A DNA stretch of 64,000 bases from Cacajao melanocephalus. Taxonomy: Eukaryota > Chordata > Mammalia > Primates > Pitheciidae. The DNA lies in contig CAUYLG010044502.1 of NCBI GenBank assembly GCA_963573385.1, positions 1 through 64,000 on the forward strand, in the 5' to 3' direction. Of this stretch, positions 15,656 through 28,540 are shown in pieces; positions within the stretch are counted from its first letter, which is position 1, and each line of letters begins with the position of its first letter. Made by a program: the position numbers and the translations under genes. Below the pieces are notes generated by a model. That model made no database searches, had not been told where the DNA came from, and was given only the letters and a program-made list of their open reading frames with translations.

Positions 15656-16910
15656 TTCTTTTTAAGAGTCAGATGTACTGAGGTATAATTTACATACAGC
15701 AAAATTTATCCTTTTTGGGTATACTGTTCTATGAGTTTTGACAAAGGTATACAGTAGTATCAACAATGCCACAATCAATATATAGTGGAGCAGTTCCATG
15801 ACTGCAAAAGGCCTTCTGTAGGCCCTTGTAATAACCCCCTACTCCACTCCTGCTCTCTGACAACCACTGACCTAATTGCCATTCTTTTCAAAAATGTCAT
15901 AATGAAGGGAGTAAAGACTACATAGTATAGTCTTTATTGTCTGCCTTCTTTCATTTAGCATAATGGTTTTACGATTTATCAAGGCTGTTGCATGTGTCAG
16001 TAGTTTCTTGTTTTCTGTTCTGAATGCACATTTTGTGAATATATTACAATTTCTTTATTCCCAGGTCAATAGGCATCTGAATTGTTTCCAGTTTGCAGGG
16101 ATTATGAATAAAGCTCCTTTGAAGATTTTCATATAGATGTTTGGGTAGATATGTTTTCATTTCTTGGGATAAATACCTAGTAGTGGATTGCTTATTGTAT
16201 ATTTAACATCACAGGAAACTGTCAAACCCTTTTTCAAAGCAGCTATAATTCTTACACATTTTCAACAGAAATATATAAAAGATGCAGTTGCTTTGCTTTA
16301 TTGTCAACACTCGGTATTATCAACTTTTAACATTTTCATCATTCTAATTGATGTAGTATAGTCTATTATTGAGGCTCTAATTTCAATTTTCCTAACATTA
16401 ATAAACATATTTTTATATAAACATAAAAATTTTATGTTTGCCACTTGAATCTTTTATTTGGCAAAGTATCTGTTCAAATTTTCGACTTATTTTTTTAAAA
16501 ATTGGGTTGTTTATTTTCTTATTGCAGTTTGAGAGTTCTATATATATTCTGGGTACCAATTCAATTTATCATTTTTTTAAATTTTATAGTTTGTAATTTT
16601 GTGTCTTAAGAAATTTTGCTAGCTCAGTGTTAAAAAAATTTTTCTTTCCTAAAGTAGTATAGTTTCAGATTTAAATTTAGACCAAAGATTCAAGTTAATT
16701 TTTATATGATATTTTGTATATGATCTAATATCAATCTTTTTTCTTTTATGGTTTGTGACTGAATGAGAAGAAATACTTGTTAGCCTAATGTTCCAAATAT
16801 TTTATCTTATGTTTCTTCTAGAACTTTTATAGTTTCAAGTTTTACATTTGTATCTATGATTTATTTTGAATATATGTATTTTTTACCTTTTGTTTTTTAA
16901 TTAAAAAATT

Positions 16911-17078
16911 TTCTTTTTAGAGACAGGGTCTCACTCTTGCTCAGGCTGGAGTGCAGTGGTATGATCGTTAGCTCACTGCAGCCTCAAACTCCTGGGTTCA
17001 AGCAATTCTCCTGCCTCTTGAGTAGCTGGGACTACAGGAGCAAGCCACTATGCCTAGCTTTTAAAAAATTCTTTTTGA
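16911..17078 (-). mobile_element. Alu right-monomer fragment, antisense
   Basis: Reads ttttagagacagggtctcac through gactacaggagcaagcc to a T/A-rich linker. The left monomer is missing. It abuts a sense Alu head to head. Confidence 0.85.
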
Positions 17079-17339
17079 GGCCGGGCACAGTGGCTCACGC
17101 CTGTAATCCCAGCACTTTGGGAGGCCAAGGTGGGTGGTTCACAAGATCAAGAGATCGAGACCATCCTGGCCAACATGGTGAAACCCCATCTCTACTAAAA
17201 ATACAAAAATTAGCTGGGTATAGTGGCACGCACCTCTAGCCCCAGCTACTCGGATGGCTGAGGTGGAAGAATCACTTGAACCCAAGAGGCAGAGGTTGCA
17301 GTGAGCTGAGATTGCGCCACTGGACTCCAGCCTGGCGAC
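17079..17339 (+). mobile_element. AluS, sense, lacking its 3' end and A-tail
   Basis: Begins with the canonical ggccgggcacagtggctcac and runs both monomers to cctggcgacc, where L1 sequence starts at once. The final part of Alu and the A-tail are absent. Confidence 0.93.
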
Positions 17340-18019
17340 CCATTTATAGAAAAGACCATCCTTTTTTTATTGAATTACCTTGATACTTTATCAGTACCAA
17401 ATAGACCAATACATTGTTCTATTTCTGGGCTTCTGTTCTGTTCCTAGATAAAAAGATATGTGTATCTTTTTGCCAAGACTACACTTTCTGTATTATGATA
17501 GCTTTGTAAATCTTGAAATCAGATAGTATAAGTTCTTCAACTTTGTTTTTCTTTTTCAAAATCATTTTGGCATTTCTGGGACTTTTGATTTTTCTTATAA
17601 ATTTTAGACTCAACTTGTCAATTTTTATAAAAATAACTTCTGGTATTTTGATTCAGAATTACATTAAATCTACAGAGAAATTTTGGAAGAATTGATATCT
17701 TGGTGATATTGAATATTCTGATTCATGAACATGGTATATCTTACCATTTTTCTGCTCTTTGATTTATTTCATCAAGTCTTTGAGGTTTTTAGCTTTTTGC
17801 TGATTATGGAAGATTATGTAGACTTGAAGTAAAAACATTTCTATTTCTTCCTTTCCAATCTGTATGCTTTGTATTTCTTCCCCCTGCTTTATTGCTCTGG
17901 CTAGAATCCTCAACACCGTATTCTGCAGTAGTGATAAAAATGGACTTTCTTACTTCATTCCTGATCTTTGGGAAAAGCATTCAGTCTTTCATCACTAAGT
18001 ATGATACTTAGACTTCACT

Positions 18020-18270
18020 GATACATATATTTTTTAATTAAACAAGTTTCTGGGTACATGTGATAACTTAATACATTCTATAATTTGAAAAGATCAAATC
18101 AGTGTACTTGGGATATCCATCACCAAATACTCTTTTTATAATGTTAGAATTATCCAAATTCTTCTAGCTATTGACTTAATTGATTTTAAAATAATTGACC
18201 ACGTCCTTTTTTATGAAACATGATTCTATCTCTACCCATCAACTTCTAGTTTTTTTTAAGTAACTTTTTA
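18020..18270 (-). mobile_element. L1MA-type 3' UTR fragment, antisense
   Basis: Contains tgggtacatgtgataac, aaaagatcaaatcagtgtac and ggatatccatcacc, the 3' UTR module also seen at 18765, 50415 and 56485. Confidence 0.7.
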
Positions 18271-18764
18271 AAAAATATTGTTTTGGTTTATAATGTTTAC
18301 ATTTTATTTTGTAACTTCATTCTTGTTTAATCTTAATTCTACATTTGAGTCAATTTTAAGATCATTACCAGTACTTTAGCCACATTTTCTCTACCCATCT
18401 CTTGGCTAGTGAAGTTCTTCTTGAAATTTATTTCAGAGGACTTGGATAAACTATACTCCTAAATTTTTGCATGTTTAAAAATAGCTATTCTTATATTTGA
18501 ATGAATGTTTAGCTGGATTTTTCCCTATGATCTTGTATGCATTTCTCCACTGTTTTCTAGAGTTGAGTACTGCTGTGGAAAAATCCAAAGCAAAGCTAGC
18601 TTCTTTAACTCTTTAGATGACATTCTTATTCTTAGGGCCTGGGTTGTCACAAAATTATCTTTTTGATCATTTAAGTTTAAATAGTTAACTTAGAATAGTG
18701 CCTGAGATTTAATTATGACCCAGTAAATATTAGCTATCCACATTGACTTCTTTATTTTCTTTTA
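18271..18764. other. Unassigned AT-rich sequence
   Basis: Nothing recognised with confidence. It may be further decayed L1. Confidence 0.4.
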
Positions 18765-18990
18765 AAAATTTTAAATTATGAGTGCATAATAGTTGTACAT
18801 ATTTATGGGGTATGTGTGATATTTTGATACAAGCATACAATGTGTAATGATCATATCAGGGTAATTGGGATATTCATCACCTCAAGCATTTATCACTTCT
18901 TTCTGTTAGTAATGTCCTAATTCTATTCTCTTAGTTATTTTTAAGTATGCAATAAATTATTGTTCATGATAGTCAACCTATTGGAGGCTG
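18765..18990 (-). mobile_element. L1MA-type 3' UTR fragment, antisense
   Basis: Contains tatggggtatgtgtgatatt, gtgtaatgatcatatcaggg and attcatcacctcaagc. Same module and orientation as the fragment at 18020. Confidence 0.8.
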
Positions 18991-19083
18991 AGAAGTGGAG
19001 TGAGTGGGGGTTATAAAGGATGGTTAATACGTAAAAGAACATAAAAGGAAGGCTTCGACTTTTTGTTGTATAAAGACTCTTCT

Positions 19084-19376
19084 TTTCTTTTTTTGAGACA
19101 GAATTTTGCTCTGTCACCAGGGTGGACTGCAGTGGCATGATCTCAGCTCACTGACACCTCCACCTCCTGGGTTCAAGCGATTCTTTTTCCTGCCTCAGCC
19201 TCCCGAGTAACTGGGATTACAGGCACGCGCCACCATGTCCAGCCAACTTTTGTATTTTTAGTAGAGACAGGGTTTCACCATGTTGGCCAGGATGGTCTCA
19301 ATCTCTTGACCTCATGATCCGCCCACCTCGGTCTCCAAAATTGCTGGGATTACAGGCATGAGCCATTGTACCCAGT
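19084..19376 (-). mobile_element. AluS, full length, antisense
   Basis: Poly-T head, both monomers, ending at tgtacccagtc. Confidence 0.93.
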
Positions 19377-20327
19377 CTGTTGTTTTCTTTTAAGTTTTCT
19401 TATTTAATAAAGAGCTCCTTGTTTCACGGTTAAAAAAAAAATTGTGCCCGTGTATGCGTGTGTTCTTCATTTGCTTTCTGTCAGCTCTTTTTCTTGAAGT
19501 ATTTTTGTGTAGATTCTAAGCTAATTCTGTTTGTGAAAACTACTGATTTCTAAATGAGGGAAATTCTTCCTGGACTGGCTGTTTTAAGATAAATGTGGGA
19601 GAAGAGCAAGGAGACTTGAGCCTAAGGTAGCAGTAGTTTGAACAATCTTAGTCTTCTGAACCTCTCTCTTTAGCACGCTCGCCTGTGAACATGTCTCTGG
19701 GATTGTGTGATTTCTCCTCAGCTTACAGTGAAGTCTTGTACCATATAGGACATGTAGAGTGTGTGTGTGTGTGTATGTGTATGTGTGTGCATGCATGTGC
19801 ATATATATTTGTGTGCATGTGTGATTTAGATTTCCATTTCCTCCATATCCTTGGCTCTCTTAAGCACTGTTAGGTCTACTTTTTCTTATTTATTTACTGT
19901 TTTCTTTGACCTGCTCACTTCGCATGTCTTTCTATAGTCTAATTGGTTTTCTTGGTTTTGCTTTTCTTCCTTTTCATTGGCTGCACAATTCCATTTCTGA
20001 TTACCATTCATCTTTGAAGAAGAATAGTCTGCTCGTAAATAACTTTGACTTCAAGAATTTGGAGGAAAGGGACCTAGAGGGTGAGCTGAGGTATCAGGCA
20101 GTTACAACTCAAAGGATTAAGTTGAGATAACAGTAGTTTTTGAAATCTTAAAGTTTATAGAAACTCTGAAAGTCTCAGAATGTCTCTTCACCATATTTTC
20201 AGTGTTGTCTGTACTTTCCTTGGTTGAGCAAGTGGCTTGCATTTTAATAATAGTTTTTGCATGTGATATTTCCTTTCTTTATTTCTTCCTTTGTTTTTTG
20301 AAAAATTTGTTTATATTTCTCTTTGAA
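19377..20327. other. Unassigned; contains a TG-rich simple repeat
   Basis: An aataaa followed by a short A10 run lies just after the Alu (about 19408-19442) but has no gene context. A degenerate (TG)n tract lies at about 19758-19822. No exon recognised. Confidence 0.5.
19758..19822. repeat. Degenerate (TG)n microsatellite
   Basis: gtgtgtgtgtgtgt broken by tatg and catg steps. Confidence 0.9.
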
Positions 20328-20592
20328 GAGGCACTATGACTTAGTAGTTATGAACACAAACTTTGGAGGCACTTTGTTTAGGTATGAATTTAGGTTCTGT
20401 CATTCACAAGCTGTGTCCTTGGGAAAGTCACTTAATCCTTCAATGCCTCAGTTTCCTCACCAGCAACATGGAGATGGTGATAATAATAGTACCTACCTCC
20501 TAAGCATATCAGAATTAAGTGACTTAAAATGTGTAAGGAATTTTTAATAGTTCCTGGCAAAGAGCAAACACTAGATGTTTCTAAAAATAAAG
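20328..20592 (+). mobile_element. MIR SINE, nearly full length, sense
   Basis: tRNA-like 5' part (gcactatgacttagtagtta), then caagctgtgtccttggg, the core tgcctcagtttcctca and ataatagtacctacctcc, and a tail with ttcctggcaaagagcaaac. About 265 bp, close to the complete MIR length. Confidence 0.93.
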
Positions 20593-21256
20593 CTGTCTGT
20601 TATCACCTGCTACAAAATCTGATTGCTTCTTTTTGTCTCTTTTCCATGATATAACACTGGCAGACTTCATGTACAAACGTCATGCCTTGTCGTCTCTCAC
20701 CCAGCACCACATCCTCTGCAGCTAGTAGGTTGACGCAGGCTTCCAGAATATTTCTGAGCAAACTCTATGAATTTGGTGTTCCAACGGAGGGATCACTGAC
20801 TGAGCTCTTCAGGGCCATATGCTGATTTTGAGGAACTTGTTTTACTGCATATAATCTGTCATGTGGCGTCTCTCCTCCCAACTTCTTTCAATTTGGTTCA
20901 GAGCCTTCTGTCTTTGGCAGCTGTTTTTCATAACTTTTGGTTTGGGTTTGGGATTATTTTCCTGTTTCATTGGAGATGAAGTTTTTGTCTCTGTTTTTAG
21001 GTGGGTTTCAGGGAGGGGAGTAGATCTTTACTAAGTCAAGTGGAACTAAAAGTTGAGTCAATCTGACTCAAATCAATTTTATTAAATTTTTAATTGCTAT
21101 TCAGAAAGTATAAAACCAGGCATTTATTTTCTATAAAATAATCACTTGTTCTTTACAACTCCTGGAGACATGTTTCATTCTAAGTCTCTATATTTTAAAA
21201 CAGTAACTGAAACTCTTTTATTAAAGAAATATATTCATCTAGTTACAAATCAAATA
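20593..21256. other. Unassigned sequence
   Basis: No repeat or gene recognised. Confidence 0.5.
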
Positions 21257-21591
21257 CAGTCAGTCTTCTGTATTGATGGGTTCTGGATCTGTGGTTTCGC
21301 CAACCATGGCTGAAAAACATTAGGAAAAAACCGAATGGTTACATCTGTACTAAACATGTACAGACTTTTTTTCTTGCCATTCTCTCAACATACAGTGTAC
21401 CACATTTACATAGCATTTACATTTTGCTAAGTATTAGAAGTTATCTAGAGATGATTTAAAGTATATTTGAGGATGTGCATAGGTTATGGGCAAATACTAT
21501 GCCATTTTATATCACAGACTTAATTGTGTATGCATTTTGGTAGCCAAGGAGGGTCCTCAACCAGTTCTCTGTGGATACCAATGGGCGACTG
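21257..21591 (+). mobile_element. Tigger-family (TcMar) non-autonomous DNA transposon
   Basis: Starts CAGTCAGTCTTCTGTAT after a TA and ends ATACCAATGGGCGACTG, giving imperfect terminal inverted repeats. Interior text such as agttatctagagatgatttaaag and aggatgtgcataggttat is typical of this family. About 335 bp with no transposase. The 3' TA is not intact. Strand is nominal. Confidence 0.78.
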
Positions 21592-23160
21592 GAATACAGA
21601 AAAGCCTAAATAAAGAGCTCTCTGCCCTTCCCTATTCTCCATTTCTTCAGTCCCACTTCTCAAGAGCAATTATTTTTCACCTGTTTCTCTTTTGAGTTCT
21701 GGCAGCTAGCTCAACATATTTAAATCACCAAAAATATATTGATGTATAAATATACATCTTCTTTTTCTGGTTAATTTTGCAACACATCAAAAAACAAAAT
21801 AACAAATTGGCATGTTGGGACATGCTCCATGTGCACCCTTATGACTCCCTTGATAGAGTTACACTATCTGAATTTTGCATGAAGCTTCATTAACCTAGTC
21901 TCAGAGAAGGACTCTTTATGGTTTGCTGTTCAAGTAGATTTTTCTATTTACCTTTATAGAACCAATTCACTGAATCTCAGGTAAATGGGGGCAGTTTTTC
22001 CTGAAGATTGCCAGAGTAGTCTGCAAAAGCTTTGTTTCTGTTGTCATTCTCCTTATGTTTAAGTTAGACATTGCTTCCCTGCCCATATTTACTCAGTGTT
22101 TTCTTGAAAACACTTTAATTCAATCTTAGATTTTTTTTTTTTTAACCGAGTCTTTTGATAGTCATTTGGTAGCTTTTCCTAATACAGGCTCAAGATGTTT
22201 TACCCACAAGTCCAAAATTAAAAAGCTATGAAAGCCATGATTTTGTTTTTGTTTTTTGGTAACTCTTTTGTTGGCAGAGCCTGGCCTGAACTGATTTGAG
22301 GGAATATTTACCCCTCAAGTGTTTAATTATGACCTACTGACCCACATCCCGTTGGAACTATTACATAGTTTAGTGTACATACATGCACTGTTGTCTTTTT
22401 AAAATATAAAGAGTTCTGAAACATTTCTGGCCCTGAAAACCTTGAATAAGGGATTGTTGACCAGTATCATGACAGCAGAGTGTTACTAGTACTGGAATTG
22501 TCTGCTTAATTGGATAGGTGAATCATGTCCTCTAAATACTAGATTAAGCCAACAGTGCTGTTTGTATTCGTGTACACTACTGTCCAGTCATAAACAATTC
22601 TAGTTATTTAAAAAGAGAGAATTTAATCTAAGACCTTGGCTAAACGGTTGCTTGAGAATAAAAATTATTTTATTCTCAAATATAAAAAATTCTATTTATT
22701 GCATTTATATAAAAGTAGTAATGGCAAGAAGAGCTACCACTCTGGGGCTGGAAGAACAAAGAGAAGAGTTTGAAATTATTAGAACTCAGCAAAATGAAGA
22801 CTCTGAAGGGCTGGGATTGAGCTTCCGACGAGGTGGCTCTGCCTGGTTGGAGCCGGTATGTCCAAGGTGGTACAATAAGGATGGTTCTCAGTGTGCCAGA
22901 AAATGACAAGAGTCCAACCAACTGCCACTGACAGGGTAAAGAGCAGGTGCTGGGGCCCTGCTGACAAAAAGAAAACAGTCCTTTCTTCCTCCTCTAGTTA
23001 GCCAGTCTTGCTCTAGTGCCCTGCATCAACACAGGCTATCAAAGAACCAGCTGCCAAAGGAGGAATAGTTTACAGATTTTTAGTGCCAGGATTTCAAAGC
23101 AGAGTATAGAAGGATGGGTGTGGAGCTGAGAGGCAATAGCTTAAAAATGGGCACAGCGCA
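21592..23160. other. Unassigned; 22.7-23.1 kb may be an old repeat
   Basis: No confident family. The 84-codon plus-strand frame at 22652-22906 has no recognisable domain. The text near 23020-23150 resembles an interspersed repeat but I could not name it. Confidence 0.4.
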
Positions 23161-24135
<975 letters not shown>

Positions 24136-24582
24136 TTAGTGGTTATGCCTTCCTTCACTTCTTATACTTTTCCAATAACTTCTGCTATTGGAAATGGAAG
24201 TACTAAGAGACACTTGAAAGAATAGTCTGGGTTCCGTGTATATTTTCCTTTCTCCTTTTACTATATAGCCATAACTTAACTTCGTCTTGGTAATCTCAAT
24301 CTCTCCAGTAAATAGTGTGGCCCCTTTCTCTGGCTTCTGATCTGGTAGCATAAGGAGCTCAAAATGGCCAGGTACCAGTTCCAACTTCCAATTCAGTGGC
24401 ATCATTGCTGTGTCCTTTGGTGGAAGGATTCCTCTAAGACCTCTAAAGCTGCAAAGTTCAAAACTGGGGGGAACAAGCATCAAATAATCTGAGTTGGTAT
24501 AATATTGAAAGAAGTTAATTCCACTTCTACTCTTTGATGATTTCTGGACCCATTGATTCTGATTTGTGAGAAATGACACCAT
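24136..24582 (-). pseudogene. Endogenous-retrovirus dUTPase-like relic, 148-codon open frame
   Basis: Read on the minus strand, this gives an uninterrupted 148-codon frame. Its middle (short visible peptides ILPPKDTAMMPLNWKLELVP and ATLFTGEIEI) resembles the beta-barrel part of a retroviral dUTPase, the enzyme that hydrolyses dUTP and in ERVL-type elements lies downstream of integrase in pol. The expected aspartate-tyrosine dUTPase motif after the GEI segment is not intact, so activity is unlikely. The ends do not look viral. This assignment rests on resemblance by eye; an unrelated chance frame is possible. Confidence 0.45.
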
Positions 24583-24855
24583 ATTGCCACTGAATCATGG
24601 CTTATATAGTAGCCTGTAAAGGAGAAACCAAACATTTCACTGGTATTGTAACAGAATCTTCAGTAAGTCATTCACTGTTCTATCAGACTAGTAATTTCTG
24701 AGCATTACATTGCATCAGAAACACAAGATTAAGTTTATTAGGTTGTTGCAGTAAGAGAGAATACACACACTGGAAAACCATGGGGTGTCTCACAATGGGT
24801 GAATTAGAGAAGAGCATTTAAGGAGTATAGGGAGCTGGAGTTAGTCATGGGATGA
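24583..24855. other. Unassigned sequence
   Basis: Nothing recognised between the dUTPase-like frame and the THE1 LTR. Confidence 0.5.
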
Positions 24856-25213
24856 TATATATGCTGTTCTTATGCTAATAAAGACATACCCAAGAGTGGG
24901 TAATTTATAAAGAAAAGAAACTTAATTGACTCACCGTTCCACATGACTCACGGGGGGAGGGGCTCACAATCAAGGCAAAAGGTAAATGAGTAGCAAAGTC
25001 ATATCTTACATAATTCCAGGCAAGAGAGCTTATGTAGGGGAAGTCCCCTTTCTATAATAATCAGATCTTTTGAGACTTTCACTAGAATGACATGGGAAAG
25101 ACCAGCCCTCATGATTCAATTACCTTCCAACAGTCCCTCTCATGACATGTGGGAATTCTGGGAGCTAAAATTCAAGATGAGATTTGGGTGGAGAACACAG
25201 CCAAACCATATCA
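24856..25213 (-). mobile_element. THE1/MSTA-type solo LTR (MaLR), antisense
   Basis: Antisense landmarks: taataaagacatacccaaga, gtaatttataaagaaaag, ttcaattaccttcc and the terminal ccaaaccatatca. The short flanks gatga (24851-24855) and gatgg (25214-25218) fit a 5-bp target-site duplication, so this is a solo LTR. Confidence 0.9.
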
Positions 25214-26494
25214 GATGGTCTTGTCAGGGATTAGTCAGAATTTATAGACTGGCCAAGTTGCTGGCACAGTCATTGGTCTTATCTCTAACACATGAGTTCA
25301 GGCAGAGTTGCCACTGGGTCAGTTGGTCAGTGGTCTTACCTTGGAACACATGAGTCTAAATGAGCTCTGTTAACAGTATGAATTTATATTGCTTGTCTTG
25401 CATGCCATCGTTTAGGACAGTTAATCTGTTAGTCCCAGTACAGTTTGACAAATTGTGATCTTTGCCTCAATTCTCAAATACCTCTTCACAGCTACCAACA
25501 GGGCATATTTTTCTACTTCATCAGAATCCTCATCAGAATCACTTTCTGATGGATTATTCATGATGTGATCAATCCAGATCTGCACCACTCTTTGAGGGGT
25601 CATAATGGGTATTGAGTTTTTCATGGTAGTTGTTTTTGTCTCTTTAATCATCAGGCCTTCTTGTTCTCTTTGTTGGATGATCACTTGTTGAGTTATGTGG
25701 CATGACAGCAGCTGTGCAGTAACAATTAAGATTCTGGAGATCACACAGTTGGCTTCTGCAACATAGACAAACACTAAGATGAGGATTATTATTAAAGTTT
25801 GCAAGACACTTCAAAACAAAATATTAGGTAAACTTCCAAATCTGGGCCATAAAGACATGTCCATAATCTATTTGGATCTTCCTTAGATGAATCAAGTGGC
25901 TTTTCCCATTAATTTGGATATGGATTACTCAATCTAGACAGTATTTGAATAATTAGTCCCATATCTAGTTGCTATCAGGGATAAGAATCTTAGGAGTACT
26001 GTAATTGAAGACTAGCAGTGCTTGTGAACAATTAAAAACCTTAAACCAGCAAAGTGGGAAGAAAATGACCAAGAAGTAAAACCCAAAAAATATACAAAGA
26101 AGTGAGAGTTAATCAAAGGTATTTTTGCATCTGGGGTTCTTGCTGTAAGTGTCTTGGGTGAAGTCAGACTACTTGAAGAACCATTGAATCTATTGAGCCA
26201 TAAAGTTGAAGAGGCAGAGTAGCTTGCATTGCAGACTGGACTTGCTGCAGAGCCTTCTCTTACGCTGAGTCCACTGAAATTTACAGCCTTATAAGTTAAT
26301 TTGTCAGAAGAACACAAATGTGATATATGTTTCCTCCAAATCCAGAAAGGACTGAAGGTTTGGCATTAAGAAACAAAAATTTGAAAACCAGCATACTATT
26401 TAGTATTCCTGAATCTTAATACTTTCAGAGAGATGTGAGAATTAGACTCCAAAGGTATACCAGAATGCTTAAGTCTGTTGTCTTTCAGTTCCAT
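25214..26494. other. Unassigned; minus-strand open frames of unknown origin
   Basis: Two minus-strand frames stand out: 25421-25804 (127 codons; hydrophobic start, later the acidic run SESDSDEDSDE) and 26012-26317 (101 codons). I recognise neither. The position between retroviral fragments makes ERV-derived sequence possible, but no motif proves it. Confidence 0.35.
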
Positions 26495-27990
26495 TATAAT
26501 AAGCATGTTAAACAAATGGAAAAACATCCATGCTCATGGATAAGAAGAATCAATGTCATTAAAATGGTTATGCCACCCAAAGCAATTTACAGATTCAATG
26601 CTATTCCTATCAAACTACCAAGGACATTTTTCACAAAACTAGAAAAAGTTATCTTAAAATTTATACAGAACCAAAAAAGAGCTTGAGTAGCCAAGGCTAA
26701 AGAAAGCAAAAAGAACGAAGCTGGAAGAATCACATTACCTGACTTCAAACTATACTACACGGCTGCAGTGACCAAAACAGCGTGGTTCTGGTACAAAAAC
26801 AGGCACATAGACCAATGGAACAGAATAGGGAGCCCAGAAATAAGGCCACACATGTATGACCATCTGATCTTTGATAAAACTGACAAAAATAAGCAATGGG
26901 GAAAAGACTCCCTATTCAATAAATAGTGCTGGGATAACTGGCTAGCCATATGCCAAAGATTGAAGCTGGACCCTCTCCTTATGCCATATACAAAAATCAA
27001 CTCAGGATGGATTAAACACATGAATATAAAACCCAAAACTATAAAAACTCTGGAAGACAACCTAGGCAACACCATCCTGGACATAGGAACAGTCAAAGAC
27101 TTCTTGACAAAGAAATCACAACAAAAGCAAAAATTGACAAATGGAATCTAATGACATTTAAGAGCCTTTGCACAACAAAAGAAACTATCATCAGAGTAAA
27201 CAGCTTAGAGTAGGGGAAAATATTTGCAAACTATGTATCTGACAAAGGTCTGATATCCAGCATCTATAAGGAACTTAAACAAATTTACAAGAGAAAAAAC
27301 AACCCTATCAAAAAGTGGGCAAAGGGCATGAATAGATACTTCTCAAAAGAAGACATACATCTGGCCAACAAGCATATGAAAAACTCAGTATCCCTGATTA
27401 TTAGAGAAATGCAAATCAAAATCACAATGAAATACCATCTCACACTAATCAGAATGATTAAAATGTCAAAATATAATAGTTGCCAGTGAGGTTGCAGAGA
27501 AAAGGAAACCCTTATACACTGTTCGTGGGAGTGTAGATTACTTCAACCATTGTAGAAAGCAGTATGGCAATTTCTCAAAGAGCTAAAAGCAGAACTACTG
27601 TTTGACCCAGCAATCCCATTACTGCGTGTATATACCCGGAGGAATATAAAGCATTCTACCATAAAGACATAGGTACATGAATATTCATTGTAGCACTGTT
27701 CACAAAGACATGGAATCAACCTCTAAATGCCCATCAATTACAGACTGGATAAAGGAAATGTGGTACATATACACCACGGAATACTACGTAGCCATAAAAA
27801 ACAAGATCATGTCTTTTGTGGGAACATGGATGGAGCTGAAGGCTGTTAACCTTAGCAAACTAATGCAGAAACAGAAAACCAAATACTGCGTGTTCTCACT
27901 TGTAAGTGAGAGCTTAATGACGAGAACTTATGAACATAAAGATGGAAACAACAGACACTGGGGTCTACTTGAGGTTGGAGGGTGAGAGGA
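26495..27990 (+). pseudogene. L1 ORF2 C-terminal relic
   Basis: L1 ORF2 encodes the endonuclease/reverse transcriptase; only the part after the RT catalytic core is present. Broken frames still show L1 ORF2 text, such as [19 protein letters not shown] near 26565-26620 and, in the frame 27677-27985, a C-terminal stretch ITDWIKEMWYIYTTEYYVAI. Several stops and frameshifts, for example the stop at 26684-26686 after NQKRA, show it is dead. Confidence 0.9.
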
Positions 27991-28130
27991 GGGAGAGCAG
28001 CAGAAAAGATAACTATTGGGTAATGAGTTTAATACCTAAGTGACATAATAATATGTATCACAAACCCCCAGGACATGTGTTTATCTATGTAACCTTCACA
28101 TGTACCCCCAAACCTAAAATAAAAATTGTT
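26495..28130 (+). mobile_element. L1P-type LINE, 5'-truncated, sense
   Basis: Starts inside ORF2 (catccatgctcatggataag) and continues through cctgacttcaaactatacta, agcaatggggaaaagac, aaaaagtgggcaaagg and the 3' UTR (gggtaatgagtttaatacc, cacatgtacccccaaacc), to a short aaaataaaaattg tail. The 3' UTR resembles L1PA10-16/L1PB1-age elements. No clear target-site duplication. Confidence 0.92.
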
Positions 28131-28142
28131 CTCAGCATATAA

Positions 28143-28215
28143 AAACTGTATAAAGCCTTTTAAATGCATTATCTCACTTAATCCTGATCACACTTTATGG
28201 AAGTAAACTGAGCAG
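28143..28215 (-). mobile_element. Possible MIR fragment, antisense
   Basis: aatgcattatctcacttaatcctgatcac matches the antisense MIR pattern, but only about 70 bp are readable. Confidence 0.4.
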
Positions 28216-28334
28216 AATTTTCAGGTTTTTCTTGGGAATGCTTGACTGCCTCTGGAGACACAGATCCACATTTTATAAAATCAAACTGATGCTCAATGAG
28301 AACATCAAGACTTCCTCAAGCCTGGCCTGAGACT

Positions 28335-28505
28335 ACTTACATCAGAATTGCCTCAAGAGCTTAAGGAAAACTTCCACTCTGGGTTTCATGCCGAAACTTC
28401 CAAATTGGTATTTCTGAGGTTAGGGTCCAGGAATCTTCAACTCATTAATCTTGCCACCTTTCAAGGTGATTCTTAGGAACTTTGAAATTGGAGGGCTGCT
28501 GTTCT
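28335..28505. mobile_element. MER5-like hAT-Charlie MITE relic
   Basis: catcagaattgcctcaagagc near one end and gtccaggaatcttcaactc with aaggtgattcttaggaac near the other resemble MER5A-type elements. Strongly diverged. Confidence 0.55.
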
Positions 28506-28540
28506 ACCTATATTCATTAATGTCAGATTTCTATTGGATA

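Larger units (their letters stand above)
15656..17990 (-). mobile_element. Second L1M 3' UTR and ORF2 end, antisense, interrupted by an inverted Alu pair
   Basis: A fresh 3' UTR start (gaggtataatttacatac) follows directly on the previous L1, then ctgacaaccactgacc, ttcatttcttgggataaatacc and antisense ORF2 text. L1 resumes after the Alus at ccatttatagaaaagacc (about 17339) and continues to about 17990. Some L1 sequence expected between the two flanks is missing. Confidence 0.82.

Noticed and set aside
19408..19442. aataaa followed by A10, like an mRNA 3' end
   Set aside because: No upstream transcript-like sequence or flanking duplication was found, and it is only a short A run.
26755..27096. 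113-codon minus-strand open frame
   Set aside because: It is antisense to the L1 ORF2 relic on the plus strand.
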